A program made the translations under genes and the position numbers. A DNA stretch of 64,000 bases, taken from NCBI GenBank assembly GCA_049840875.1, contig JASGJE010000007.1:434001-498000 (forward strand), given 5' to 3'. Shown one piece after another: positions 43,331-52,394 of this stretch. The stretch's first letter is position 1; every line of letters starts with the position of its first letter. The stretch comes from JAFDYH01 sp049840875 (lineage in GTDB: Bacteria > Bacteroidota > Bacteroidia > Chitinophagales > Chitinophagaceae). The notes under the pieces are model-generated. The model did no database searches. It saw only the letters and a program-made list of their open reading frames with translations, and was not told the DNA's origin.

Positions 43331-43395
43331 AAGGAGAATAAAGAATCTTTCGCTTCACATTCCTTCACACATATACCTGACTCTTTATTCTCCTT
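43331..43395. repeat. Perfect 14-bp inverted repeat with 37-base loop
   Basis: AAGGAGAATAAAGA (43331-43344) and its exact complement TCTTTATTCTCCTT (43382-43395) enclose 37 bases. It lies about 40 bp upstream of the radical SAM gene start. No T-run follows on either strand, so it is not a simple terminator; an RNA element or protein-binding site is possible. Confidence 0.6.
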
Positions 43396-43539
43396 GCCAT
43401 CCACACATTTCTGAACTTCCTTTTCTAGTAATACTGGTTTAAGGTTAATCTATGTTTTACAACTATCTTATTCTTAAATAAAAATTTAAGCATAACGAAA
43501 GACCCGATCAACGAGCAACGCCCAGAATACTAAATAGTC

Positions 43540-43553
43540 CCGATAGCTATCGG
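43540..43553. repeat. Dispersed 14-bp palindrome
   Basis: CCGATAGCTATCGG is a perfect palindrome. Motifs of this form are common extragenic repeats in Bacteroidota genomes. Confidence 0.6.
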
Positions 43554-43639
43554 AATCCAAAAGACAAAGGGGACGCCTGCCTGCAAAGGCGGGTCGCAAC
43601 AAAATCTTAATAGCAGCTCTACTGCCGCTTTAAAATCAA

Positions 43640-44254
43640 TTACGCAAATAACTCCCCTTGTTTTGTCACTACGGGAAGATTCTGAAATTCGAAACGTTTT
43701 ACTATCTGGTATTTCAAATCACCGACAGGTCGTTTAAGCAATAACATACCGTCAGCAATAAATCTCCCGGTAAAATTTTTATGGCTATACTCTAACCAAC
43801 CTTTTTCATATTGCCAGGGTTGCAGCTTACGGGCAATTGTCAAATGCGGCTCCATGATGAAGTGAGGCTTGTTATCATCATTCAGCTTCATCAGGCGTTG
43901 CGCTTCAGCACGAATTGTTTTTGTCAGTTCCTGAACCGGCACTTTCGTTGTTACATTTATATATATGGTATGCGACGGAAAACTTCCAAAATCTCTTAGC
44001 TCCACTTTGAAAGGATACTGCGCCATTGCTATCGCATTCAGGCGACTAACAATCCTATCCTCCATCATTCCATATTGTACAAAGTTTACCAGGGTAATGT
44101 GAGGCTTTCCCCATCGCGCATGATCCGATTTATATTTTTCGGCAAACTCCTCTTTTACACTCATTATTTTCTCCCACAATTCTTTATGGGGGTTGAGTAC
44201 CGCGAGGTATTCGTAAACCCGGTATCCGGGAATAGCATCAGTAATTGTCTTCAT
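43640..44254 (-). CDS. 2H phosphoesterase (LigT/2'-5' RNA ligase-like)
   Basis: The 204-residue protein has the two HxT motifs that define the 2H family: PHITLVNF near residues 51-58 and PHLTIARK near residues 136-143. Such enzymes open 2',3'-cyclic phosphates in RNA or join RNA halves through a 2'-5' bond. This would fit with the RNA-repair cluster of the window, although it stands 20 kb away. It is divergent from umuD with a 107-bp shared promoter region. Confidence 0.85.
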   Translation of the reverse strand: MKTITDAIPGYRVYEYLAVLNPHKELWEKIMSVKEEFAEKYKSDHARWGKPHITLVNFVQYGMMEDRIVSRLNAIAMAQYPFKVELRDFGSFPSHTIYINVTTKVPVQELTKTIRAEAQRLMKLNDDNKPHFIMEPHLTIARKLQPWQYEKGWLEYSHKNFTGRFIADGMLLLKRPVGDLKYQIVKRFEFQNLPVVTKQGELFA

Positions 44255-44291
44255 AATAACCCATCCTTTTTATTTAAAAAATACTACCACA

Positions 44292-44327
44292 TTTGTTAGT
44301 ATAAATTTACTAAATTATTTAGCTTTA
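44292..44327 (+). promoter_or_regulatory. Promoter and operator ahead of umuDC
   Basis: TTTG at 44292 and TAGCTTTA at 44320 form a Bacteroidota-type promoter with a slightly long 24-base spacer. Inside the spacer lies TTAGTA-N6-TACTAA (44296-44313), an inverted repeat placed where a repressor would block transcription. It could be the SOS operator of this organism. Confidence 0.4.
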
Positions 44328-44361
44328 TGCCAAATTTATTTTTTGTTTTCAACTATTTTTT

Positions 44362-44844
44362 ATGGAAGAAGATTTTTTTAGCGCTGCCTATAAAGGATCA
44401 AAACGGTATTCGCAAAAGGACATCCGCACTGCAAATGCGACCGGCTTTGGCGCCGCAGCAGACGATTATGCAGAACGAGGTATTGATCTGAATGAACAAC
44501 TCATTATGAATAAGCCGGCAACTTTTTTCTTTCGCATGAAAGGAGACGCGATGGTGAATGCCGGAATCTGCGAGGGCGATGTATTGATTGTTGATCGTAG
44601 TCTGAAGGCGGACAATGGTAAAATTATCGTTGGATCAGTGAACGGTGATTTGATGGTCCGGCGTTTTCAAAAATCATTCAATAAAGCGTTCCTTGTTCCT
44701 GAGAATAAGGCTTATCAACCGCTGGAGATCGGTGAATTCGTACGGTTTGATCCATGGGGCGTAGTCACGTGTGTTATTCATGTTATCGATCCTGTATTGC
44801 ACAGCTTTATTAAAAATCATAAGAACGATAATTCACTCAGTTAA
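44362..44844 (+). CDS. umuD: UmuD-like protein with both catalytic residues replaced
   Basis: UmuD normally cleaves itself during the SOS response and then joins UmuC. This 160-residue protein has the whole fold: ATGFGAAADDY at the cleavage region with G28 aligned to E. coli G25, DLNEQLIMNKPATFFFRMKGD, and the C-terminal VVTCVIHVI. But the catalytic serine of GDSM is alanine (A63, codon GCG) and the lysine 37 residues later is arginine (R100). E. coli uses S60 and K97, with the same spacing, so the alignment is secure. It should be unable to cleave itself. The stop lies 9 bp ahead of umuC. Confidence 0.88.
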   Translation: MEEDFFSAAYKGSKRYSQKDIRTANATGFGAAADDYAERGIDLNEQLIMNKPATFFFRMKGDAMVNAGICEGDVLIVDRSLKADNGKIIVGSVNGDLMVRRFQKSFNKAFLVPENKAYQPLEIGEFVRFDPWGVVTCVIHVIDPVLHSFIKNHKNDNSLS

Positions 44845-44853
44845 ATTCTTTTT

Positions 44854-46134
44854 ATGAAAGCGATAGTAGACTGCAATAGTTTTTACTGTTCCTGCGAAAG
44901 ATTGTTCCGTCCTGAGTTATTGCAAAAACCAGTTGTTGTTTTAAGCAACAACGATGGCTGTATTGTAAGTCGTAGCGATGAAGCAAAACGGCTCGGTGTG
45001 GAAATGGCTGGTCCATACTTTATGGCAAAACATTTAATAGAGAAAAATGATGTTTCTGTTTTCTCATCAAACTATACGTTGTATGGAGATTTAAGTATGC
45101 GTGTGATGGATACGTTGCGGGCGATAGCTGGCAAAGAAAGTGTTGAAGTCTATTCAGTTGATGAAGCGTTTGTCGATTTAAGTATTATAGCCGAAGAAGA
45201 ATTGCAGGAAACGGCTACTTATATTAAGGAGACAGTTGAAAAATGGACCGGTATTTCTGTATCTATCGGTGTAGCCCCAACGAAAACGCTGGCGAAACTG
45301 GCAAATCATATCGCCAAAAAAAATAAAAAGGCTTCGGGTTGTGTAACAGTACTCGCGACGCCGGAACAGCAACGCGAAGCTTTGCAACAAGCGAGAGTAA
45401 ATACAATATGGGGTGTTGGCAGCGCCTATGCACAAAAGCTGGTTGGAATGGGTATCACAAACGGATGGGAATTAGCAACGATGTCTGAAGCATGGGCTTA
45501 TCAATGTATGGGTGGTGTGGTTGGTGTCCGCCTTATTAAAGAACTGCGCGGCGAACCTGCCGTTGATATGAAAGAAGAACTGGTGGATAAAAGAATGATC
45601 GCCACAACAAGAATGTTTGGTAATCCTGTCAACGATATTAATGATATAAAAGAAGCGGTGGCCACATACACATCACGAGCGGCAGAGAAACTCAGGCGAC
45701 AGCATAGCGCCGCTAAAGTCGTTAGTGTATTTATCGTTTCGAAAGAGCAGGATCATTCATTGGGTTTTAACCGCGGGGGAACAATCAGCGATTTTACAAC
45801 GTTACAGGCAGCTACATCAAAAACGCAGGAATTAATAAAACCAGCGGTAGCTCTTGTAGAAAAAATTTACGACCGGAGAAAAGAATATAAAAAAGCCGGC
45901 GTGATGTTGAGTGGCCTGGTGGATGATAATTCAATTCAGGGAAATATTTTTTTATCAGAAACAAAAAACTGTGAGCGTCGGTTAATGGATATAATTGACA
46001 ATGTTAACTTCAGTCAGCGGGATGATATATTGAAATTTGCCGCATCCGGCACCACCCGCGATTGGAAAATGCGGCAGGAATTAAGAAGCCCGAAGTATAC
46101 TACAAGGTGGGATGAACTGGCGGAGGTGAAGTAA
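44854..46134 (+). CDS. umuC: DNA polymerase V catalytic subunit UmuC (Y-family)
   Basis: The 426-residue protein has the Y-family active site: IVDCNSFYCSCERLF at the N-terminus with the first Asp, SNNDGCIVSRSDEAKRLGV, and YSVDEAFVDLS near residue 101 with the catalytic Asp and Glu. The helix-hairpin-helix region VNTIWGVGSAYAQKLVGMGI and the little-finger domain follow, then the UmuC-type C-terminal extension. It performs error-prone synthesis across lesions. It forms an operon with the UmuD-like gene. Confidence 0.93.
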   Translation: MKAIVDCNSFYCSCERLFRPELLQKPVVVLSNNDGCIVSRSDEAKRLGVEMAGPYFMAKHLIEKNDVSVFSSNYTLYGDLSMRVMDTLRAIAGKESVEVYSVDEAFVDLSIIAEEELQETATYIKETVEKWTGISVSIGVAPTKTLAKLANHIAKKNKKASGCVTVLATPEQQREALQQARVNTIWGVGSAYAQKLVGMGITNGWELATMSEAWAYQCMGGVVGVRLIKELRGEPAVDMKEELVDKRMIATTRMFGNPVNDINDIKEAVATYTSRAAEKLRRQHSAAKVVSVFIVSKEQDHSLGFNRGGTISDFTTLQAATSKTQELIKPAVALVEKIYDRRKEYKKAGVMLSGLVDDNSIQGNIFLSETKNCERRLMDIIDNVNFSQRDDILKFAASGTTRDWKMRQELRSPKYTTRWDELAEVK

Positions 46135-46166
46135 ATAATTAATCAAACAAGCCCAATTAATTATTT
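46133..46166. terminator. AT-rich inverted repeat between convergent genes
   Basis: AAATAATTAAT and ATTAATTATTT pair perfectly over 11 bp with a 12-base loop right at the umuC stop. It may end transcription of both umuDC and the convergent lipoprotein gene, but an AT-only stem is a weak terminator. Confidence 0.4.
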
Positions 46167-46205
46167 CGCCGTTAACGATTTTATCCATCTTATCAATAGA
46201 TATTC

Positions 46206-46973
46206 TTATGGTGCAGTAAGCATTCCTGTTGCTGTAGTAGTATAAGAGTCTCCTGACAAAGAAATATCGCAAAATGTGACACGCAGCTTGCCATTCTCAT
46301 GCGTCACATATACTTTACCTGAACCCGCCTGGAAAAAAATACTGGAATATAACGAACTGATATAAACAGTGTATGGTGGATATTCATCGGTTGCTTGCAT
46401 TGTAGTTACAGAGTACTCACCATCTTCAGGCTCCTTCGTGTCCCAGTAAGTGTTGAAATAAATATTGAAATCAGGATAACCGGCTGAACCATGTGCAGAT
46501 AATACACGTCGGTTCCAGGTAGTATTATAAGACCAGCTAACGGTCGCAGGACTGAGGTCGGGAATTGAAGAGAAAGAAACAGTATTATTCGCTGAAGTAC
46601 ATGGCGCTGTTACAGGTTTATTTTTTACAGTAATATATATACTATCAGTATGTGATGCGCAGTCAGGATAACTTACATTTAGATAATACCATCCTTCGTG
46701 TTTCTTCTCCGCATAATTAATATCTACATCCTCATCGTTAGATATCGCATTGGGCTCATTTTCTTGTGTCCAGATGAACAACGCAATCGTTGGTAGCTGG
46801 TTTACTGCCAAATGAATCTCATCACCAACCGTAAAATTATTTTTTTCCGCTACTATTTTCACTTGCTGTATCTCGGCACAATTCTGATCAGTATCGCTAT
46901 TCTGTTGTTTTTTGCAACCGCAGAAAAAACTTGTCAAAGAAAAAATAAAAATTATCCAATAATTATACTTCAT
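46206..46973 (-). CDS. Lipoprotein of unknown function
   Basis: The chosen start at 46973 gives 255 residues with a lipoprotein signal MKYNYWIIFIFSLTSFFCGC, where the lipobox cysteine is near residue 20. The mature part has an Ig-like or PKD-like segment (VKIVAEKNNFTVGDEIHLAV, then GWYYLNVSYPDCASHTDSIYITV) and a beta-rich C-terminal half. A longer frame begins at 47024 but has no signal at its start. I do not recognise a family. It is probably anchored in the outer membrane. Confidence 0.65.
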   Translation of the reverse strand: MKYNYWIIFIFSLTSFFCGCKKQQNSDTDQNCAEIQQVKIVAEKNNFTVGDEIHLAVNQLPTIALFIWTQENEPNAISNDEDVDINYAEKKHEGWYYLNVSYPDCASHTDSIYITVKNKPVTAPCTSANNTVSFSSIPDLSPATVSWSYNTTWNRRVLSAHGSAGYPDFNIYFNTYWDTKEPEDGEYSVTTMQATDEYPPYTVYISSLYSSIFFQAGSGKVYVTHENGKLRVTFCDISLSGDSYTTTATGMLTAP

Positions 46974-47266
46974 ATGGAAAAGGTTAAAAGTGGATAAAAG
47001 TATATTTTCTTTGCCAAAAGTCATAACAAAACATCCTACATTAAATAAAAATTACTAAGGGAAATAGACAGGATTCTGTTTAATTGTATTATACAAGAAT
47101 ATATTCTTTTATACAATACCAATGATCACTTCGGGCTGAACACTATTGTAAAATATATGAAAGACGTAATGATGCGGTTTATAAATCGCAGCTCAATATT
47201 GTTTAACATTGAAATGTTACAAGTAGAAGAACTAAAGGTGTAACACGACCGCCTATGAATAGAAAT

Positions 47267-48208
47267 TTAATCAAACAATCCTCTTTGTTTCGATTGCTTT
47301 TTCGGTACCGAATCTTTATCAACAAACGTTGGCTTAATTAAATTCAAACCACATTCTTTATTCATTTTATCCACCAGATACACTGTTAGCTCTGGTGAAG
47401 TTGCTTCATCATGCATATGCATAAAGAAGAAAAGCTGTTCCATCCCCTTATCCAACCAATATTTCATTCTATTTATCCATGCATCAACTCTCGGATAATC
47501 GGTAGGATGTAAACTATTGCCAACATAACGGATAAATGTTTTAGGAATCGTTAACCGCATATGCGCACAATCTCTTCTTCCTGCAGTATCAGTAATAACG
47601 GCGCCCATATTGTGCTCGTGCAAAAAAGCAAACATATCTTCACGATCTCTTTCTTTCGCAAACCAATCAGGATGTCTCACCTCGAGAAAAAACTGCAAAT
47701 CTTTTGGTAATGATTCCATGTAGGTAAATAATTCCTGCTTGCGTTTCGGAGAAAATGTATCGCTTACCTGAACGAACACCGGCCCAAGATGCTCCTTAAA
47801 TGCAAGAATGCCACGAAAGAATTCATTGGTTAGAAATTCTTTTCCTTTCGTCAGGCTTCCATAATGAGTAATTCCGTTATAAAGCTTTGGACAAAACAAA
47901 AAATCTTTGCCCTTTGCCTTATCGGCCCATTTACCAATTCCTGTTTCACCATATATTTTATAATGCGTCGCATTTAATTCAATGCAGTTGTAATGATGAA
48001 CGTAATGCTGCAAAAAATCCTTTTCTTTTGTTTTCGGCGGATAAATTTTGCCAACCCATTCTTCTCTGCCCCATTTAGCGCAACCAACATATACTTTTGT
48101 GTCTTCGCTCTTTTTACCATTCAATATTGAAGTATTCTGCATAGGTTCTGCCGGCAAACTAAAATCAATGTGATTCAGCTCCTCCTCAGGAACACGACCA
48201 AATTCCAT
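47267..48208 (-). CDS. DUF72/YecE family protein
   Basis: The 313-residue protein has the family start VYVGCAKWGREEWVGKIYPP, then ELNATHYKIYG, FCPKLYNGITH and VFVQVSDTFSPKR, and a C-terminal FFFMHMHDEATSPE segment. The fold is a TIM barrel. Biochemical function is not known. It is preceded by a 63-bp gap from the hydrolase gene upstream. A 293-bp spacer with an AT-rich imperfect hairpin near 47086-47123 separates it from the lipoprotein gene start. Confidence 0.88.
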   Translation of the reverse strand: MEFGRVPEEELNHIDFSLPAEPMQNTSILNGKKSEDTKVYVGCAKWGREEWVGKIYPPKTKEKDFLQHYVHHYNCIELNATHYKIYGETGIGKWADKAKGKDFLFCPKLYNGITHYGSLTKGKEFLTNEFFRGILAFKEHLGPVFVQVSDTFSPKRKQELFTYMESLPKDLQFFLEVRHPDWFAKERDREDMFAFLHEHNMGAVITDTAGRRDCAHMRLTIPKTFIRYVGNSLHPTDYPRVDAWINRMKYWLDKGMEQLFFFMHMHDEATSPELTVYLVDKMNKECGLNLIKPTFVDKDSVPKKQSKQRGLFD

Positions 48209-48271
48209 AACTAAATTTTGGAAACGAAATTACTAAAGCGCCGGTTTGCAAAAAGCTCAATAAAATTCTAT

Positions 48272-50965
48272 CTATTCCGATTCTTTTACACCAAACCGTT
48301 GTTGTTGCTCTTTTACAATAGCAGGCTGTTCATCCATATCGGGCAGTCTTCCTTTCTTGCCATACTCACTGATCAGCTCTGCTACCAAGGCCGTCCAACC
48401 TGTTTGATGATTGGCTCCTAACCCTCTTCCATTGTCACCATGAAAATATTCATAGAATAAAACGAGATGTTCATTTCCTGGTTTTTTATAAAACCAATTG
48501 TAGTCGCCGTACAACCGCCGTTCACCACTATCGTCCTTTTCAAAAAGACTGATCACACGTTTCGTTAGTTGTTCAGCAACCTGTTCAAGATTCATTTTAA
48601 TTCCTGAACCAGTTGGATATTCTACCAATAAACTGTCTTTATAAAAACTTCCGAAATTCCGGATGGATTGAATTATAAGAAAATTAATCGGTATCCACAC
48701 AGGGCCGCGCCAGTTACTGTTACCACCAAACATATCCGATGTTGAATCACCCGGATCATAACGGATGGTGTACATGTTTCCATCCACTTTTACTGAATAG
48801 GGGTTTTTATCGTGATACTTTGATAAAGCACGAATACCTCCATCTGATAAAAATTCGTCTTCATCCAGCATTCGTTGCAAAAGGAAAATGAGTCGTTCTC
48901 TTGGCACAAGAGACAATAGAATTTCTTCCGTTTCACTATGCTCCTCGTTTGGCCAGAATTTTTTATTTCTTTTCCGATAGTTTTCAAACCAATCCATACG
49001 TTTATTGAAATCTACCAGTTTATTCAAAACCTTCTTTTCGATAGTTGAAACAGCAAACAATGAAGTCAATCCAACGATAGATTGTATCCGCAACGGCATA
49101 GGAGCAGAACCATCCACGCATAATACATCGTAAAAGAATTTATCTTCTTCATTCCACAAACCATGTTCATTCAATGCTTCGGCTACCAGTACAAAATGTT
49201 CAAAGAATTTTGTTGCAGTATCTTCAAATGAGCTATCAACCATTGCAATCTCAATCGCCATATCAAGCATATTCAACGCGTACATTCCCATCCAGCTCGT
49301 GCCATCTGCTTGTTCTAATTGCATTTCCCCTGGAAAATGAAAACTACGATTGAATACACCAATGTTATCAAGACCTAAAAACCCTCCTTCGAATATGTTA
49401 TTACCATTACGATCTTTACGATTGATCCACCATGTAAAATTGATCAATAGCTTTTGAAATATTTTTTTCAAAAAGACTATATCACCTTTTCCGGTTTGCT
49501 TTTTTTCGATCGCAAATACCTGCAGCGACGCCCATGCATGAACAGGTGGATTCACATCACCAAAGTTCCATTCGTAAGCTGGTAATTGTCCATCTGGTTT
49601 CATATACCACTCACGCATCATCAACAGTAACTGATGCTTTGCAAACGTGGGATCAGCCACTGCCATCGATATACATTGAAACGCAAGATCCCATGCTGCG
49701 TACCACGGATATTCCCATTTATCAGGCATGGAAATAATATCCTGGTTCTTTAGATGCTTCCAGTCACTATTTCGCCCATACATTTTTCCATTACTCACAG
49801 GACTGATGCCATCGGATGTAGTTAACCACGTTTCCACATCAAAATGATAATATTGTTTACTCCAAAGTAATCCTGCCAATGCCTGTCTCTGAATATTCGC
49901 CATATCATCATTCATACCCTGAGGTAAGATAGCCGCATAATATTCATTTGCTTCATCCTTCCTCTTCTTAAAAACATCTGTAAATCCTTTCATAAAGGGA
50001 TTATCCATTGCTTTATTACTCAACCTGCAATAGATCGTCTTTGTTTCGCCTGCAGCTATATTGAATTTGTAAACCGGTGCAAACTTTGTTCCCTCACGTT
50101 TTGCACGAAGTTGTGCAATATTCTTTCCACTGATGATTGCATCATGAAAAGCATCTTTTACAAACGGCGTTTCATTTGGTGTACCGAATATTTTTTCAGT
50201 ATTATTTTCATTGTCAGTGAACAATGTATCATTAGCCGGCTGAAAATAAAAATAATAATTACCAATACGCTCATGCTTTACAGAGACAGATGTTTTAGTC
50301 TGTGATGCAATTGATGGTTTGGGTTGATTGACATCATAATGCCAACGATTGTAAAACCATAAAGTCGGTAAAACCTGTATCGGAGCAGTTCTTGTATACC
50401 TGTTCTTTATTTCAACCCGGATAAAAATATCCTGCGCTGATTGTTTTGCATAGCTGACCGTAACATCAAAATACTGGTCTTTATCAAAAATACCTGTATC
50501 CAATATTTCATACTCGGCATCATTGCGGCCACGTTTCGCATTCTCACTTCTTAAAAGATCGTATGGAAATTCCTGTTGTGGATATTTATACAGGTATTCC
50601 ATGTAGTAATGAGTGGGAATATTATCAAGGTAATAATACAACTCTTTCACATCCTCCCCATGATTTCCCTGGCTATTACCCAATCCGAAAAGTCGTTCTT
50701 TTAAAATCTGATCTTTTCCATTCCATAATGTAACAGCAAAACACAGATTTTGAAAAAAATCTGAAATACCGGCAATACCGTCTTCTCCCCAGCGATATAC
50801 ACGATAATGAGATTGATCAAAAGAAAGGTAATGCCATGCATCACCATTTGAACTATAATCTTCACGTACAGTTCCCCATTGCCTTTCGCTCAGATAAGGT
50901 CCCCATTGTACAAGTGGTATAGGTTTAGTAGAGTTTACCGCCAGTCGTTGATGTTCTGCAGTCAT
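48272..50965 (-). CDS. GH63-like glycoside hydrolase (MGH1-like)
   Basis: The 897-residue protein starts WGPYLSERQWGTVREDYSSNGDAW and has WEYPWYAAWDLAFQCISMA near residue 411, LPAYEWNFGDVNPPVHAW near residue 455 and GGNSNWRGPVWIPINFL near residue 755, which are hallmarks of the alpha/alpha-6 barrel glucosidase clan close to GH63 and mannosylglycerate hydrolase. There is no signal peptide, so it is probably cytoplasmic. The likely substrate is an alpha-glucoside or glucosylglycerate-like compound. Confidence 0.85.
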   Translation of the reverse strand: MTAEHQRLAVNSTKPIPLVQWGPYLSERQWGTVREDYSSNGDAWHYLSFDQSHYRVYRWGEDGIAGISDFFQNLCFAVTLWNGKDQILKERLFGLGNSQGNHGEDVKELYYYLDNIPTHYYMEYLYKYPQQEFPYDLLRSENAKRGRNDAEYEILDTGIFDKDQYFDVTVSYAKQSAQDIFIRVEIKNRYTRTAPIQVLPTLWFYNRWHYDVNQPKPSIASQTKTSVSVKHERIGNYYFYFQPANDTLFTDNENNTEKIFGTPNETPFVKDAFHDAIISGKNIAQLRAKREGTKFAPVYKFNIAAGETKTIYCRLSNKAMDNPFMKGFTDVFKKRKDEANEYYAAILPQGMNDDMANIQRQALAGLLWSKQYYHFDVETWLTTSDGISPVSNGKMYGRNSDWKHLKNQDIISMPDKWEYPWYAAWDLAFQCISMAVADPTFAKHQLLLMMREWYMKPDGQLPAYEWNFGDVNPPVHAWASLQVFAIEKKQTGKGDIVFLKKIFQKLLINFTWWINRKDRNGNNIFEGGFLGLDNIGVFNRSFHFPGEMQLEQADGTSWMGMYALNMLDMAIEIAMVDSSFEDTATKFFEHFVLVAEALNEHGLWNEEDKFFYDVLCVDGSAPMPLRIQSIVGLTSLFAVSTIEKKVLNKLVDFNKRMDWFENYRKRNKKFWPNEEHSETEEILLSLVPRERLIFLLQRMLDEDEFLSDGGIRALSKYHDKNPYSVKVDGNMYTIRYDPGDSTSDMFGGNSNWRGPVWIPINFLIIQSIRNFGSFYKDSLLVEYPTGSGIKMNLEQVAEQLTKRVISLFEKDDSGERRLYGDYNWFYKKPGNEHLVLFYEYFHGDNGRGLGANHQTGWTALVAELISEYGKKGRLPDMDEQPAIVKEQQQRFGVKESE

Positions 50966-51158
50966 GCTAATAAGTTAATCATGCAATTCTAAAACCATAA
51001 GGAAACAATCGCGGTGAGCTGCAGGATGTCTGTAAGAGCAGCTTTCTTAATACGTGAAATTAACGAATTGCATTGAATCCCTGATGGATTAAATCCATTA
51101 GCGACAGCAAATAGTAAACCGTCTGCAGTCTCATTAATTTAATCAGGCGATAGCAAGT

Positions 51159-52385
51159 CTATTCGTATCTCAATGCTTCAATAGGATCAAGCCTTGATGC
51201 TTTCTGAGCAGGGTAATATCCGAAGAATACACCAGTGACTGCACACACAAGAAACGAAAGAACAATTGAAGACTCGGTAATATAAGTAGGCCATGAAAGA
51301 AATAGGTTTACCAATTTTGATGCAGTTATTCCTAACCCAACTCCGATCAAACCACCAGTAATACTAATGAGGATCGCCTCAATCAAAAATTGTAATAGTA
51401 TATCAATTCCCCTGGCGCCGATGGACATACGTAAACCGATTTCTTTGGTACGTTCCGTAACTGATACGTACATGATGTTCATAATACCGATACCACCCAC
51501 AATTAATGAAATACCTGCTATCGCTGCCAACAACACAGTAAGCAGTTGGCTCGTAGAACTAATTGTGTTAATCAATTCAGCTTGCGTACGCACTGTAAAA
51601 TCATCTTCATCTGAATTCTTCAATTTATGCTGTTTACGAAGAATATCTGACAGCTCGTTGGTAGCGACAGTTGAACTTTGCTCATCGACAGCAGACGCAT
51701 AAATTGTTTGAACATAATTAATCGCAAGAATCCTTTTTTGTACAGTCGTATATGGCGCAAGAATTATATCGTCCTGGTCCTGACCGAACGTATTTTCGCC
51801 TTTTTCTTCTAACACACCGATTACTTTAATCGGTATTTTATTAAAGCGGATAATTTTTCCAATCGGGTCTTCGCCATTTGTAAAAATATTTTCTACAATT
51901 GTTTGGCCAATCAAACAAACTTTAGCTGCACTGTTTACATCGGCTTGTGTAAAGGGAGTTCCATCTTTCAATTTCCAATCACGAATACTGAGATAATCAG
52001 GGCTTACTCCCTGCATTTGTGTCGGCCAGTTTGATGAGCCATTGATAACTTGCCCATTTGATGAAACTGCTGGTGATATTGCTGTGATATATTGCGCTTG
52101 TTTTGAAATCGCATCAACATCTTCCACTCTTAATGTTTGTAATCCAGTTGACCCTAATCTTGCACCACCTCCTACTGTTACATTACTGCTCGGGCGGATT
52201 GTAATCATGTTTGATCCCATACCCGATAACTGGTCTCTGATACTTTTTTTTGATCCTTCTCCAATAGCAACCATTGCAATCACCGCACCTACACCAATTA
52301 TAATCCCTAACATAGTAAGAAAAGCACGTAGCTTATTTCTTAACAAAGCTCTCCAGGCTATCCGCATCAGGTTAAAAACGTTCAT
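51159..52385 (-). CDS. MacB-like ABC transporter permease
   Basis: The 408-residue protein starts with LMRIAWRALLRNKLRAFLTMLGIIIGVGAVIAM, the first membrane helix of the MacB/FtsX family, followed by a periplasmic MacB core domain (about residues 45-230) and three C-terminal helices with GIMNIMYVSVTERTKEIGLRMSIGAR. It lacks its own ATPase domain, which is encoded 9 bp upstream. It works as a mechanotransmission exporter with MacA and TolC. Confidence 0.92.
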   Translation of the reverse strand: MNVFNLMRIAWRALLRNKLRAFLTMLGIIIGVGAVIAMVAIGEGSKKSIRDQLSGMGSNMITIRPSSNVTVGGGARLGSTGLQTLRVEDVDAISKQAQYITAISPAVSSNGQVINGSSNWPTQMQGVSPDYLSIRDWKLKDGTPFTQADVNSAAKVCLIGQTIVENIFTNGEDPIGKIIRFNKIPIKVIGVLEEKGENTFGQDQDDIILAPYTTVQKRILAINYVQTIYASAVDEQSSTVATNELSDILRKQHKLKNSDEDDFTVRTQAELINTISSTSQLLTVLLAAIAGISLIVGGIGIMNIMYVSVTERTKEIGLRMSIGARGIDILLQFLIEAILISITGGLIGVGLGITASKLVNLFLSWPTYITESSIVLSFLVCAVTGVFFGYYPAQKASRLDPIEALRYE

Positions 52386-52394
52386 ACAATAATT

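Larger units (their letters stand above)
43289..43639. other. 351-bp intergenic region with hairpin and palindromes
   Basis: No coding frame is seen. It contains the 14-bp inverted repeat at 43331-43395, the palindrome at 43540-43553, and a GC-rich GCCTGCCTGCAAAGGCGGG stretch near 43575 that is a further dispersed-type palindrome. Confidence 0.55.
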
